Origin: an uncultured Clostridia bacterium
Lineage (GTDB): Bacteria; Bacillota; Clostridia; Christensenellales; Borkfalkiaceae
Reading direction: 5' to 3'
NCBI GenBank assembly: GCA_947626685.1
Contig: CANQTD010000007.1
Span: 1-59,670, forward strand
DNA length: 59,670 nt
In this document: positions 17,614-26,569 of the stretch, piece by piece
How the letters are laid out: each line of letters opens with the position of its first letter
Position numbering within the stretch: the first letter of the stretch is position 1
The notes under the pieces: generated by a model
Seen by the model: only the letters and a program-made list of their open reading frames with translations
Databases searched by the model: none
What the model was told of the DNA's origin: nothing
Position numbers and translations under genes: made by a program

Positions 17614-20600
17614 TTATTGATCTTTTACCCACGGGGTCGGGAGGGAGGTGTCGGGGTCGTAGTGCCACCAATAATCGTAGCTCGCCCACTCCTCCGCCGT
17701 CGGCGCGTCCTCCGTGAAGTAGTACCGCGTCGCCTTGAGAAGATAGGAATTATAAGAATGTGTATTGTTGATCGAAATATTCCTCCACTCTTCCGCTGTT
17801 CCTTTATAATAAACTGTTTCAAGCTCGCTGCAATACCGGAACGCGTAACTTCCAATCGAGGTTAGGCCGTTGCCGATTGTTACGCTCTTCAGACTGCACC
17901 CTGCGAACGCGCCCTCTCCAATTGAGGTCACGCTGTCGGGGATTGTAATACTCGTCAGCCCGTAGCAGCTCTCGAACGCATAACTTCCGATCGAGGTTAG
18001 GCCGTTGCCGATTGTTACGCTCTTCAGACTGCACCCTGCGAACGCGCCCTCTCCAATTGAGGTCACGCTATCGGGGATCTTCAACTCTCCCGACAACCAG
18101 CCATACTCGTAGAATGCATATTTCTTGATTTCCGTGATTTCCGAGGGAATTGTAAGATTTTTTACTTCGTCTCCGTTCAAATATAAAATATGATTTGAGA
18201 TCGGGTTGGCATCCTCATCTCCAAAATCGATCCTGCACCATGCCGTAAGGTCAGAAATGTGCACTTCTTTCACTCCGCTACAAACATAGAACGCAGAGCT
18301 TCCGATCGAGGTCACGCCACTCCCAATCGTCACGCTTTTCAGCCCGCTGCAACCATCGAACGCAGAATCTCCGATAGAAGTCACGCTGTCGGGAATTGTA
18401 ATGCTCGTCAGCCCGCTGCAACCATCGAACGCAGAATCTCCGATCGAAGTCACGCCGTCGGGAATCGAAATATCATTAAGTTTTTTACAGTTAAAGAACG
18501 CTTCATCAGCGATCACTTTCGTGTCGGGACGGATCGTATAGCTCCCCGAGATCGTAGTTTTTGCTTTGATCAAGTAGTTGCCGATATAGAGAACACCGTT
18601 TTCATCCCAATTTGTGGAGCCGTTATAAGATGCCGTACCATAGAACGCCTCCTCTCCGATCGAGGTCACGCTGTCGGGAATCTTCAACTCTCCCGACAGC
18701 CCGCCGCAACACCAAAACGCCCGCTCTCCAATCGAGGTCACGCTGTCGGGGATCGTCACGCTCGTCAGCCCGTCGCAAACATAGAACGCATATTGCTTGA
18801 TTTCCGTAATTTCCGATGGAATTGTAAGATCTTTTACTTCGTCTCCGTCCAAATATAAATGATGCGCATAGAAGAGCGGGTTGGCATCATAGCTACCAAA
18901 ATCAATTCTGCACCATGCCGCAAGGTCGGTAATATGCACTTCTTTTAATCCGCTACAATCCTCGAACGCATACATTTCAATCGAGGTCACGCCGCTCCCA
19001 ATCGTTACGCTTGTAAGCCCGTAGCATTTATAGAACGCACCCTCTCCGATCTCGGTCACGCTGTCGGGAATCTCAATGCCCGTTAGCCCGCTGCAACCAG
19101 AGAACGCATAACGCCCTATTGTGATCACGCTGTCGGGAATCGTTACGCTCGTCAACCCGCTGCAATCATAGAACGCATAATCTCCGATCGAGGTCATGCC
19201 GCTCATGATTGTCACGTTCTTAAGCCAACTGCAACCCCTGAACGCAGAATCTCCGATCGAGGTCACGCCGTCGGGAATTGCTATCCTTTTCAGCCAGCTA
19301 CCATAGAACGCATAGGCTTTAATCTCCTTGATTTCCGAGGGAATCGTCAAATCCTCTATTTGTGTACTGTCCAAGAACAGATTGCGCGCATAGTTGAGCG
19401 GGTTGGCATACTCATCTCCAAAAACAATTCTGCACCATGCCGAAAGATCAGTAATATCAACTCTCATTAGCCCGCTACAATACTGGAACGCATTTTCTCC
19501 AATCGAGGTCACGCCGCTCCCGATCGTCACGCTTTTCAGCCCGCTACAATACTGGAACGCATTTTCTCCAATCGAGGTCACGCTATCAGGAATTTCAATG
19601 CTCGTCAGCCTGCTGCAACCCCTGAACGCAGAATCTCCGATCGAAGTCACGCTGTCGGGAATCGTTACGCTCGTAAGACCACTACAACCATTGAACGCAT
19701 TACTCCCAATCGAGGTCACGCTGTCGGGGATCGTAATGCTCGTCAGCCCGCTGCAACCAGAGAACGCACTGTCCGCAATCAATTTTGTATTTGTACGAAT
19801 CGAATATCTCCCCGAAATCGTATCTTTTGCTTCAATTATATAATGGTCGAGATAGAGAACACCGTTTTCATCCCAATTCGAAGGATCGTTGTAGTATGCC
19901 GTACCATAGAACGCCTTACTTCCGATCGAGGTCACGCTGCTCCCGATTGTAATACTTTCGAGCCCGCTGCAACCATAGAACGCATCGCTTCCGATTGAGG
20001 TCACACTGTCGGGAATTGTAATGCTCGTCAGCCCGCTACAACCCGAGAACGTTCTGTCCGCAATCAATTTTGTATTTGCACGGATCGTATAGCTCCCCGA
20101 AATTGTATTGTGTGCTGCAATCAAATAGCTTCCAATATAAAGAACGCCGCTCTCGTCCCAATTGCTATTATCATTATAGTATGCCGTACCACTGAACGCA
20201 TAACTTCCGATCGAGGTCACGCCGCTGCCCATTGTCACGCTCGTCAACCCGCTACAACCATTGAACGCATCATTTCCAATCGAGGTCACACCGCTCCCCA
20301 TCGTCACGCCCGTCAGCCCGCTGCAATCCTCAAACGCAACATTCCCAATCGAGGTCACGCCGCTCCCGATCGTCACGCTCGTAAGCCCGTCGCAACCTTT
20401 AAACGCGCCCAGTCCGATCGAGATCACGGGGAAATCCCCGTGCGTTGAGGGGATCACAAGATCAATGTCTTGGCAGCTCCCGAGCCCCACGACGGAATAA
20501 GACGCTCGATCTTCATTCAACTGATACAGTAAACCCTCAGAAGGAGCTTTCTCCGTATAATTGCAAGTCGTGCAAACATTGCCCGTTCCGAAGTCGTGCG

Positions 20601-21390
20601 GCGCCTCATTGCCTTTCTTGCCGCAGACGGCGCATATTTGCCAATGGCCTTTTTCATCGCTCTCCCATGCAGTCCCAAAATCGTGCGCGGACTCGGTGTC
20701 GGACAGCTTTTCTCCGCATACATCGCAGACATGGTAGTGCGTGGCTTCGCCTTGTTCCCATTCCGACTTCGCTTTGTGACCCGTCGCCTGCTTCTGGACA
20801 GCGGCGAGCGTCGTCTTTTCCGTGCAGCTTTCGTCGAGGAAGAGCGCGTGGCAATTCTTGCATTCGAAATACAGCTCGTTGCCGCCCTCGGTGCAGGTTG
20901 GCTCTTGCGCCTCATGGCGAATGGGCTCGTGCACATGATTTTTGGCGGGAATCACGACGCTGCTCTTGTCCTCGATCGGCTGCTCTCCTTTCGCGTCGGA
21001 GAAGTATTGTTCGCATCTGCCGCATTCCCAATATTCGTTGTTGCCGTCCTCAGTCTCGGTCGCTTCTTTCGCCTCGTGCTTCGTCATATCGTGCCCGAGC
21101 GCGGGGATCGAGAGCTCATCGAGTTGCGTTTTGCCCTCTTTATCGGCAAAATTCAACTCGCAAACCGAACAGCTCCAATATTGTTTGGTGCCTTCTGTGG
21201 TGCAGGTCGGTTCGACCTTCCCGTGTTCAGTCATCACATGGACGTGCGGCGTCTCGGGTTCTTTTCCGCCCTGCTCTCCGCCGGGACCTTCGGGTTCGGT
21301 GAGACCGAAGAATCCGCAGGCGGAAAGGCCGAATGCGAGGCAGAGTGAGGTCACAAATGTGAGCATAATGAGCCAAAGTTTGTGTTTCAT
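17614..21390 (-). CDS. BspA-type leucine-rich repeat lipoprotein
   Basis: A 1258-residue secreted lipoprotein. The ATG at 21390 follows AAAAAGGAGAAAAAAC. The signal peptide is MKHKLWLIMLTFVTSLCLAF and the lipobox is GLSAC, so the mature chain starts at about Cys25 and is lipid-anchored outside the cell. Residues about 45-310 hold six CxxC modules (WSCSVC, WECGRC, FECKNC, HVCDVC, QICAVC, NVCTTC) spaced 35-60 residues apart, likely metal or disulfide knots. From about 330 on there are some 30 LRR_5 repeats of the form GLTSVTIPDSVTSIGxxAFxGCS, interrupted by YYNDxSNWDENGVLYIG and CRIDFGDEDANP-type spacers. BspA-like proteins bind host or polymer surfaces. The DNA repeats are near identical and prone to recombination. 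Processing would use lgt and lspA encoded in this window. Confidence 0.92.
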   Translation of the reverse strand: MKHKLWLIMLTFVTSLCLAFGLSACGFFGLTEPEGPGGEQGGKEPETPHVHVMTEHGKVEPTCTTEGTKQYWSCSVCELNFADKEGKTQLDELSIPALGHDMTKHEAKEATETEDGNNEYWECGRCEQYFSDAKGEQPIEDKSSVVIPAKNHVHEPIRHEAQEPTCTEGGNELYFECKNCHALFLDESCTEKTTLAAVQKQATGHKAKSEWEQGEATHYHVCDVCGEKLSDTESAHDFGTAWESDEKGHWQICAVCGKKGNEAPHDFGTGNVCTTCNYTEKAPSEGLLYQLNEDRASYSVVGLGSCQDIDLVIPSTHGDFPVISIGLGAFKGCDGLTSVTIGSGVTSIGNVAFEDCSGLTGVTMGSGVTSIGNDAFNGCSGLTSVTMGSGVTSIGSYAFSGTAYYNDNSNWDESGVLYIGSYLIAAHNTISGSYTIRANTKLIADRTFSGCSGLTSITIPDSVTSIGSDAFYGCSGLESITIGSSVTSIGSKAFYGTAYYNDPSNWDENGVLYLDHYIIEAKDTISGRYSIRTNTKLIADSAFSGCSGLTSITIPDSVTSIGSNAFNGCSGLTSVTIPDSVTSIGDSAFRGCSRLTSIEIPDSVTSIGENAFQYCSGLKSVTIGSGVTSIGENAFQYCSGLMRVDITDLSAWCRIVFGDEYANPLNYARNLFLDSTQIEDLTIPSEIKEIKAYAFYGSWLKRIAIPDGVTSIGDSAFRGCSWLKNVTIMSGMTSIGDYAFYDCSGLTSVTIPDSVITIGRYAFSGCSGLTGIEIPDSVTEIGEGAFYKCYGLTSVTIGSGVTSIEMYAFEDCSGLKEVHITDLAAWCRIDFGSYDANPLFYAHHLYLDGDEVKDLTIPSEITEIKQYAFYVCDGLTSVTIPDSVTSIGERAFWCCGGLSGELKIPDSVTSIGEEAFYGTASYNGSTNWDENGVLYIGNYLIKAKTTISGSYTIRPDTKVIADEAFFNCKKLNDISIPDGVTSIGDSAFDGCSGLTSITIPDSVTSIGDSAFDGCSGLKSVTIGSGVTSIGSSAFYVCSGVKEVHISDLTAWCRIDFGDEDANPISNHILYLNGDEVKNLTIPSEITEIKKYAFYEYGWLSGELKIPDSVTSIGEGAFAGCSLKSVTIGNGLTSIGSYAFESCYGLTSITIPDSVTSIGEGAFAGCSLKSVTIGNGLTSIGSYAFRYCSELETVYYKGTAEEWRNISINNTHSYNSYLLKATRYYFTEDAPTAEEWASYDYWWHYDPDTSLPTPWVKDQ

Positions 21391-21429
21391 GTTTTTTCTC
21401 CTTTTTATAAAATTTTTTTTGATTTGTGA

Positions 21430-21925
21430 GATGAGGGGCCCCCCTTGCCCACCCCTCGAGGAGGAGCAACGCATTCTGCCAAAAGTCCAGTGAACTTTTG
21501 GCGCGTTGCGACAGGAGTGAGCGCATTATCTCGCGCGAACGGTGACCGAACGCGGGACTCTACCCGCGTGAGAGGGTGTCACCGTAGGTGACGGAAGGGG
21601 TGTTCCCAATCACGTCACCCTGAGCGGAGGCGCAAGCCGTAGTCGAATGGGTGTCCACATTATAATAAGGACATGTTTCGACATGCTCAACATGACGTGT
21701 TTTAGAATGACACCCCCTCAGTCACGCAAAGGCAGCGTGACAGCTCCTCCTCGGGAGGAGCCGAGATCTCATTCTCCTCATCCCGAGGTTCGTAAGAACC
21801 GAGAGGATCTTTAAGATACGCTCGGCTTCGCCTCGGTATGAGGGCAGAGAACCCCTTTCGGCACTTCGTGCCACTTTCCCCAAAGGGGACAGCAAGGTGG
21901 GAATGTTTGCCGTGCAAATGGGAGG
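21430..21925. repeat. mosaic of intergenic hairpin repeats upstream of the LRR lipoprotein
   Basis: No gene is supported. Elements seen are GGCGCGTTGCGACAGGAGTGAGCG near 21500, a CACCCTGAGCGG...GTCGAATGGGTG module near 21620, GTCACGCAAAGGCAGCGTGAC, CTCCTCCTCGGGAGGAGCC, CTCGGCTTCGCCTCGG and TTTCCCCAAAGGGGACAGCAAG. The same modules occur in other gaps. Confidence 0.8.
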
Positions 21926-22001
21926 CGGCTTGAATCCCCGGCATAAAAAATAAGGACGCCCGACAATATCGGACGCCCGCTCAGAGTATCCCATATTGTC
22001 T

Positions 22002-22084
22002 GCGTCACAATTTCCTATTACTAACGGAAAAAGGATACACCGATGCCGTTGTATCTTGTTAGTAATAGTATTGAATTGTGACGC
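22002..22084. repeat. 83-bp imperfect inverted repeat
   Basis: Arm one (from 22002) reads GCGTCACAATT, then TATTACTAAC; arm two (to 22084) is GTTAGTAATA, a six-base bulge, then AATTGTGACGC. The loop contains a second hairpin, GATACA/TGTATC. Just outside, at 21953-21978, the octamer GGACGCCC occurs twice, spaced nine bases apart. The whole stretch is A+T-richer than its surroundings. It could be a structured RNA, a small non-autonomous mobile element or a regulatory site; I cannot tell which. Confidence 0.7.
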
Positions 22085-22241
22085 AACTTTATTCTAACAC
22101 GGTGCGGAGGAAAAATCAACCGTTTTGCGAAGTTTCCCTTCAAAAATTCTGCGGCGGGGCGCGCTGCGGGGGCGCGGGGGCTTTGGGAAGCGGGCGACAG
22201 GCGCGGGAACGTAAAAATTTTTCGGAAGTTCCGCATTTCGC

Positions 22242-22270
22242 TTGCGATTTGCCGCGCATTCGGATATAAT
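22242..22270 (+). promoter_or_regulatory. gpmI promoter
   Basis: Plus strand TTGCGA, 17 bases, TATAAT; the -10 lies 37 bases upstream of the gpmI start codon. Confidence 0.82.
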
Positions 22271-22307
22271 AGAGTCGAAAAAATTCTTTTAAGAATCGAG
22301 GAACGAT

Positions 22308-23870
22308 ATGAAAACACCTTATGCGATCATCATCATGGACGGCTACGGCTGCAATCCCCTTTCGATCGGCAACGCGATCTGCATGGACGGCAGCAAGAAT
22401 GTTACCAATCTCAGAAAGACGTATCCCTCTTCCAAGCTTGGTGCGAGCGGGCTCTCCGTGGGGCTCCCCGCGGGGCAGATGGGCAACTCCGAAGTCGGGC
22501 ACCTCAACATCGGCGCGGGGCGCATCGTCTATCAGGATCTGACCAAGATCACGAAGGCGATCGAGGACGGCGATTTCTTCGAGAATCCCGCCCTCATCAA
22601 GGCGATGGACAACGCGCGCGACAACCATAAGAAGCTCCATCTCTGGGGGCTGCTCTCGGACGGCGGCGTGCACAGCCATATCACCCATCTCTATGCCCTT
22701 CTCGAAATGGCAAAGCGGCGGGGCGTGCCCGAATGCTATGTGCATGCCTTTCTCGACGGGCGCGACGTTCCCCCCACTTCCGCCGTCCGCTACGTCAAAC
22801 AGCTCTTGGCGCAGTTCAAGAAGCTCGGCTACGGCAAGCTCGCTTCCCTCTCGGGCAGATACTACTCGATGGACCGCGACAATAATTGGGACCGCGAAGA
22901 GAAGAGCTACGACATGCTCACCCTCGGCACGGGCGTCCACGCGGAGGACCCCGTCAAGGCCCTCAAAGAGAGCTATGCGGCGGGCGTGACCGACGAATTC
23001 GTCCTCCCCACCAATATCTGCGAAAACGGGAAACCCGTCGCGACCGTCGGGGAAGGGGATTCCATCATCTTCTTCAACTTCCGTCCCGACCGCGCAAGGC
23101 AGATCACCCGCGCCTTCACGCAGGACCCCTTCGTCGTCCCCAAAGGCACCGCGTTTGAGAGAAAGACGGGATTTTTGCACCCCGTGTACGTCTGTTTCAC
23201 GGTGTACGACGCCGCATTTGAAGGCGTGGAGATCGCCTTCCCCAAACAGAGCATGGAAAACACCCTCGGCGAATACCTCGCGAAGCTCGGCAAGAAACAG
23301 CTCCGCATCGCCGAGACGGAAAAATACGCGCACGTCACCTTCTTCTTCAACGGAGGCGTGGAGGCCCCCAACGAGAACGAAGTGCGCGTGCTCATCAATT
23401 CCCCGAAAGTGGCGACTTATGACCTGCAGCCCGAGATGTCCGCGCCCGAGGTCACGGAACGCGCCCTCTCCGAACTCGACAGCGGGGAATACGACGTGAT
23501 GATCCTCAACTTTGCCAACTGCGACATGGTCGGGCACACGGGCGTGATCGAGGCCGCCGTGAAAGCCGTCCATACCGTGGACGAGTGCGTGCAGAAGGTC
23601 GTGGATAAGATCCTCTCGATGGGCGGCGCGGCCATTCTCACCGCCGACCACGGCAACGCGGACAAGATGATCGACGAGAACGGGGACCCCTTCACCGCGC
23701 ACACGACCAATCCCGTGCCCGTCGTGCTCATTTCGGAGAAGTACCGGGAAGCGGGCGCGACGCTCAGAAAGGACGGCATCCTCGCCGACCTCGCCCCCAC
23801 CCTTCTCGACGTGATGGGGCTGCCCATCCCTCCCGAGATGACGGGAAAAACCTTGATCGAAAAAGAGTAA
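22308..23870 (+). CDS. gpmI: 2,3-bisphosphoglycerate-independent phosphoglycerate mutase
   Basis: A 520-residue manganese enzyme of the alkaline phosphatase superfamily, interconverting 3- and 2-phosphoglycerate. Asp11 in IIIMDGYG and the serine nucleophile Ser61 in GQMGNSEVGH are present, with HLWGLLSDGGVHSH, the FLDGRDVPPTSA loop, RYYSMDRDNNWDR, FNFRPDRARQ, and the late metal ligands in NFANCDMVGHTG and LTADHGNADKM. The length is typical. The ATG is preceded by a modest GAGGAACGAT site. It has its own promoter and shares a bidirectional terminator with plsY. Cobalt/manganese-dependent GpmI is the usual enzyme in sporeformers, where its pH sensitivity helps preserve 3-PGA in spores. Confidence 0.98.
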   Translation: MKTPYAIIIMDGYGCNPLSIGNAICMDGSKNVTNLRKTYPSSKLGASGLSVGLPAGQMGNSEVGHLNIGAGRIVYQDLTKITKAIEDGDFFENPALIKAMDNARDNHKKLHLWGLLSDGGVHSHITHLYALLEMAKRRGVPECYVHAFLDGRDVPPTSAVRYVKQLLAQFKKLGYGKLASLSGRYYSMDRDNNWDREEKSYDMLTLGTGVHAEDPVKALKESYAAGVTDEFVLPTNICENGKPVATVGEGDSIIFFNFRPDRARQITRAFTQDPFVVPKGTAFERKTGFLHPVYVCFTVYDAAFEGVEIAFPKQSMENTLGEYLAKLGKKQLRIAETEKYAHVTFFFNGGVEAPNENEVRVLINSPKVATYDLQPEMSAPEVTERALSELDSGEYDVMILNFANCDMVGHTGVIEAAVKAVHTVDECVQKVVDKILSMGGAAILTADHGNADKMIDENGDPFTAHTTNPVPVVLISEKYREAGATLRKDGILADLAPTLLDVMGLPIPPEMTGKTLIEKE

Positions 23871-23888
23871 ACAAGAATTTTTGATAGA

Positions 23889-23927
23889 AAAGTGCCGCCC
23901 GCGGCGATTCGCCGCGGGCGGCACTTT
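23889..23927. terminator. bidirectional terminator between gpmI and plsY
   Basis: An 18-bp perfect stem, AAAGTGCCGCCCGCGGCG and its complement, with a three-base loop and A/T runs on both sides. It serves the convergent genes gpmI (plus) and plsY (minus). Confidence 0.9.
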
Positions 23928-23948
23928 ATTTACGGGGCAAACCCATTC

Positions 23949-24686
23949 TTACATTTCATTCATGCCGCGCTTGCCCTTCGAGAGCTTTTTCACCGAGGTG
24001 CGGTGTTCCTCGCCCGCAAAGAGACGGACGAGGTTTTTTCTGTGGGCGAACCATGTGAGAACGTTGAGGGCGAAGAGCGCCATGAAGCAGGCGACGACCC
24101 AGCCCTGCGCGAGGGCGGTCTGATAGCGCAGGTAGAAGATGATCCCCTGCCAGACCGAGAAGCCCGTCACGCCGAGCAGGGAGCCCATCGAGCCCATCTC
24201 GGTGAGGGCGATGAAGGCGACGATCCCGATGAGCCCGGCGATGCAGACGGCCACGAACCACGGGTTCTCGCAGGAGATGCAGAAGCAGAAGAGGCCGAGC
24301 GTGGAGGCGATCCCCTTTCCGCCGCGGAACTTCATCGTGACGGGCCAGATATGGCCGATGATCACGAACACGCCGCAGAAGTAACGGGTGAAGTCGGAGA
24401 CGGCGACGTCCGTTCCCGCAAACACGCAGTTGCGAAAGATGAAATAGCTGACGATCGCGGGCACGCCCCCCTTGCATGCGTCGAGCAAGAAGTTGACGAC
24501 GCCGACTTTCAAGCCGAACTCGCGGCTGATATTCATCGTGCCGGGGTTGCCGCTTCCGATCTTGTGCACGTCCTTATGCTTGAAGCGCGCGATGAGGACG
24601 GCGAAGTTGAAGCAGCCGATAAAATAGCATACGGCCGCCATGAGAAGAAGCCAATACCAAAGCTCCGAAAAGGAAAGTTCCTTCAT
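23949..24686 (-). CDS. plsY: glycerol-3-phosphate acyltransferase PlsY
   Basis: A 245-residue membrane enzyme that acylates glycerol 3-phosphate using acyl-phosphate, the first step in phospholipid synthesis. The three cytoplasmic signature loops are present: GSGNPGTMN (residues 44-52), FxxGHIWPVTMKFRGGKG (residues about 108-125), and a later NVLTWFAHRKNLVRLFAGEEHRT loop. Six to seven hydrophobic segments fit the PlsY topology. The C-terminal tail (SVKKLSKGKRGMNEM) is basic. Its start overlaps the der stop by four bases (ATGA), so it is coupled to der; this der-plsY order is common in Firmicutes. Confidence 0.95.
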   Translation of the reverse strand: MKELSFSELWYWLLLMAAVCYFIGCFNFAVLIARFKHKDVHKIGSGNPGTMNISREFGLKVGVVNFLLDACKGGVPAIVSYFIFRNCVFAGTDVAVSDFTRYFCGVFVIIGHIWPVTMKFRGGKGIASTLGLFCFCISCENPWFVAVCIAGLIGIVAFIALTEMGSMGSLLGVTGFSVWQGIIFYLRYQTALAQGWVVACFMALFALNVLTWFAHRKNLVRLFAGEEHRTSVKKLSKGKRGMNEM

Positions 24687-25993
24687 TCGTTCTCCTTTTT
24701 CGAGCGCACCGTGATGCGGATGGGCGTTCCCGAAAAATCATATGCGTTGCGGATGACGTTTTCCAGATACCTCTCGTAGGAGAAGTGCAAAAGTTTGTCG
24801 TCGTTCACCATGAGGACAAAGTTGGGCGGGTTGACGGAGGGCTGGGAAGCGTAGAACATCTTCATGCGCTTGCCGTTGTAACTCGGGGGCTCGGAGACAC
24901 GCATGGCGACGATGAGCAGGTCGTTGAGCGCGCCCGTCGGAACGCGGAAGCACGCGTGCGCATACACTTCCTCGGCGAGGGAGAGGAGCTTGTCCACCCG
25001 CTGGCCCGTCTTGGCGGAAATGTACACCGACTTGAAGTAGCTCATGAATTTGAGGTCCTCTTTCAGCGTCTTTTCGAAGGCGAGAATGGTGTTCGTGTCC
25101 TTTTCGATGACGTCCCACTTGTTCATGACGATGACGGAGGGCTTGCCCTGCTCGTGCACATAGCCGATGATGCGCACGTCCTGCTCGGTGAGCCCCTCCG
25201 CGCAGTCCACGACGAGAAGGCACACGTCCGCCCTGCGCACGGCGTCGAAGGCGCGGAGGACGGAATAGTACTCCACGTCGTCGTCTACGGAACGCTTTCT
25301 GCGGATGCCCGCCGTGTCGATGATGGTGTACGCCTTGCCGTTCACCTCGAAGCGGGTGTCGATCGCGTCGCGCGTGGTGCCCGCCACGGGCGTGACAATG
25401 GTGCGTTCCTGCCCGAGGATCTTGTTGACGAGGGAGCTCTTGCCCGCGTTGGGTTTCCCCACGACGGCGATTTTCAGGCCACCCATGTCCGAGGGATCCC
25501 CCTTCGGAAAGAACTGCACGGCTGCGTCGAGCACGTCGCCGATCCCGCGGGAATGCTCCGAGGAGACGGGGTACGGCTCCCCGAGGCCGAGCGAGTAAAA
25601 TTCGAAGATCTTCTCGGGGGAATAGTCGTCCACCTTGTTGACGACGAGCAGGACGGACTTCTTGCTGCGGCGGAGGAGCTCCGCCACCTCATAGTCGGAA
25701 GAGGTGAGCCCCTCCCTTCCGTCCGTGAAGAAGAGGATGACGTCGGCGGTGTCGATGGCGAGGGAGGCCTGCAAAGCGATCTGCTTCCACATGGCGTCGT
25801 CGCTCTTCATCTCGAGGCCGCCCGTGTCGATGAGGACAAACGGCTTGCCGCGCCATTCGCAGTCTGCGGTGATGCGGTCGCGCGTGACGCCGGGCCTGTT
25901 CTCCGTAATGGAAATTTTGCGGCCCGCGACCTTGTTGAAGAAGGTGCTCTTGCCCACGTTGGGGCGGCCGACAATGGCGATCGAAGGTATCAT
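24683..25993 (-). CDS. der: ribosome biogenesis GTPase Der (EngA)
   Basis: A 436-residue protein with two tandem GTPase domains and a KH-like C-terminal domain, required for 50S subunit assembly. Domain 1 shows IVGRPNVGKST (residues 7-17), DTGG and NKVDDY; domain 2 shows VVGKPNAGKSS, DTAGIRRK and NKWD. The C-terminus ends in IRITVRSKKENE. The start at 25993 (MIPSIAIVG) matches the family. There is no conventional ribosome binding site, and the promoter's -10 hexamer lies only nine bases upstream, so the message is probably leaderless. A longer in-frame reading back to 26095 is unlike the family and was rejected. Confidence 0.96.
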   Translation of the reverse strand: MIPSIAIVGRPNVGKSTFFNKVAGRKISITENRPGVTRDRITADCEWRGKPFVLIDTGGLEMKSDDAMWKQIALQASLAIDTADVILFFTDGREGLTSSDYEVAELLRRSKKSVLLVVNKVDDYSPEKIFEFYSLGLGEPYPVSSEHSRGIGDVLDAAVQFFPKGDPSDMGGLKIAVVGKPNAGKSSLVNKILGQERTIVTPVAGTTRDAIDTRFEVNGKAYTIIDTAGIRRKRSVDDDVEYYSVLRAFDAVRRADVCLLVVDCAEGLTEQDVRIIGYVHEQGKPSVIVMNKWDVIEKDTNTILAFEKTLKEDLKFMSYFKSVYISAKTGQRVDKLLSLAEEVYAHACFRVPTGALNDLLIVAMRVSEPPSYNGKRMKMFYASQPSVNPPNFVLMVNDDKLLHFSYERYLENVIRNAYDFSGTPIRITVRSKKENE

Positions 25994-26002
25994 GATACTC
26001 TT

Positions 26003-26031
26003 ATTATAAAGAAATTTCCGCCCTTTGTAAA
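26003..26031 (-). promoter_or_regulatory. der-plsY promoter, predicted leaderless start
   Basis: Minus strand TTTACA, 17 bases, TATAAT. The expected transcription start, about seven bases past the -10, falls within a few bases of the der ATG at 25993. Confidence 0.75.
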
Positions 26032-26059
26032 GAAAAACGAGGGCGGAAACGCAAAAAAG

Positions 26060-26569
26060 CTCGGGGAGGGGGGAGGCAATTAGAACGCCCCTCATCCGTC
26101 ACGGCTGCGCCGTGCCACCTTCCCCCCGCAGGGGGAAGGCTTGACCGCATAAGATACCCTTGCTGTCCCCTTTGGGGTCGCAAAACGCACTTCTCGCGAA
26201 AAGCACAGTGCGCTTTTCGCGGCGTTTTGCGATGAGTGAGCGCATTTGCCGCGCGAACAGTGACCGAGGGCAAGGTTCTACTTGCCCGAGACAGTACCCG
26301 CGTAGCGGGGGAAAGGGGTTTTGATACAAGCGAACCCCCTCACCGCCTACGGCGGAGCTCCCCCAAAAATCACCCCGCAAAAATCCTGCGGCTTTTTGTG
26401 GGGACCCCGATGGTGGAGCCAAGAACCCCCTCAGTCACTCCGTGACAGCTCCCCCGATGGTGGAGCCAAGAACCCCCTCAGTCACTCCGTGACAGCTCCC
26501 CCAAAAATCACCCCGCAAAAATCCTGCGGCTTTTTGTGGGGACCCCAGAGGGGGAGCCGAGATGGGGAA
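26060..26569. repeat. mosaic of intergenic hairpin repeats
   Basis: No gene is supported. The region contains GTCACGGCTGCGCCGTGCC, GGCGTTTTGCGATGAGTGAGCG, CCCGCGTAGCGGGG with TTTCCCC modules, and two copies of a hairpin with the stem CCCCgCAAAAA/TTTTTgtGGGG around a CCTGCGGC-type centre (about 26373-26405 and 26512-26544). A third copy is at 35308-35342 in opposite orientation. GTCACTCCGTGAC with AGCTCCCCC occurs twice in tandem around 26440-26500. Confidence 0.85.
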
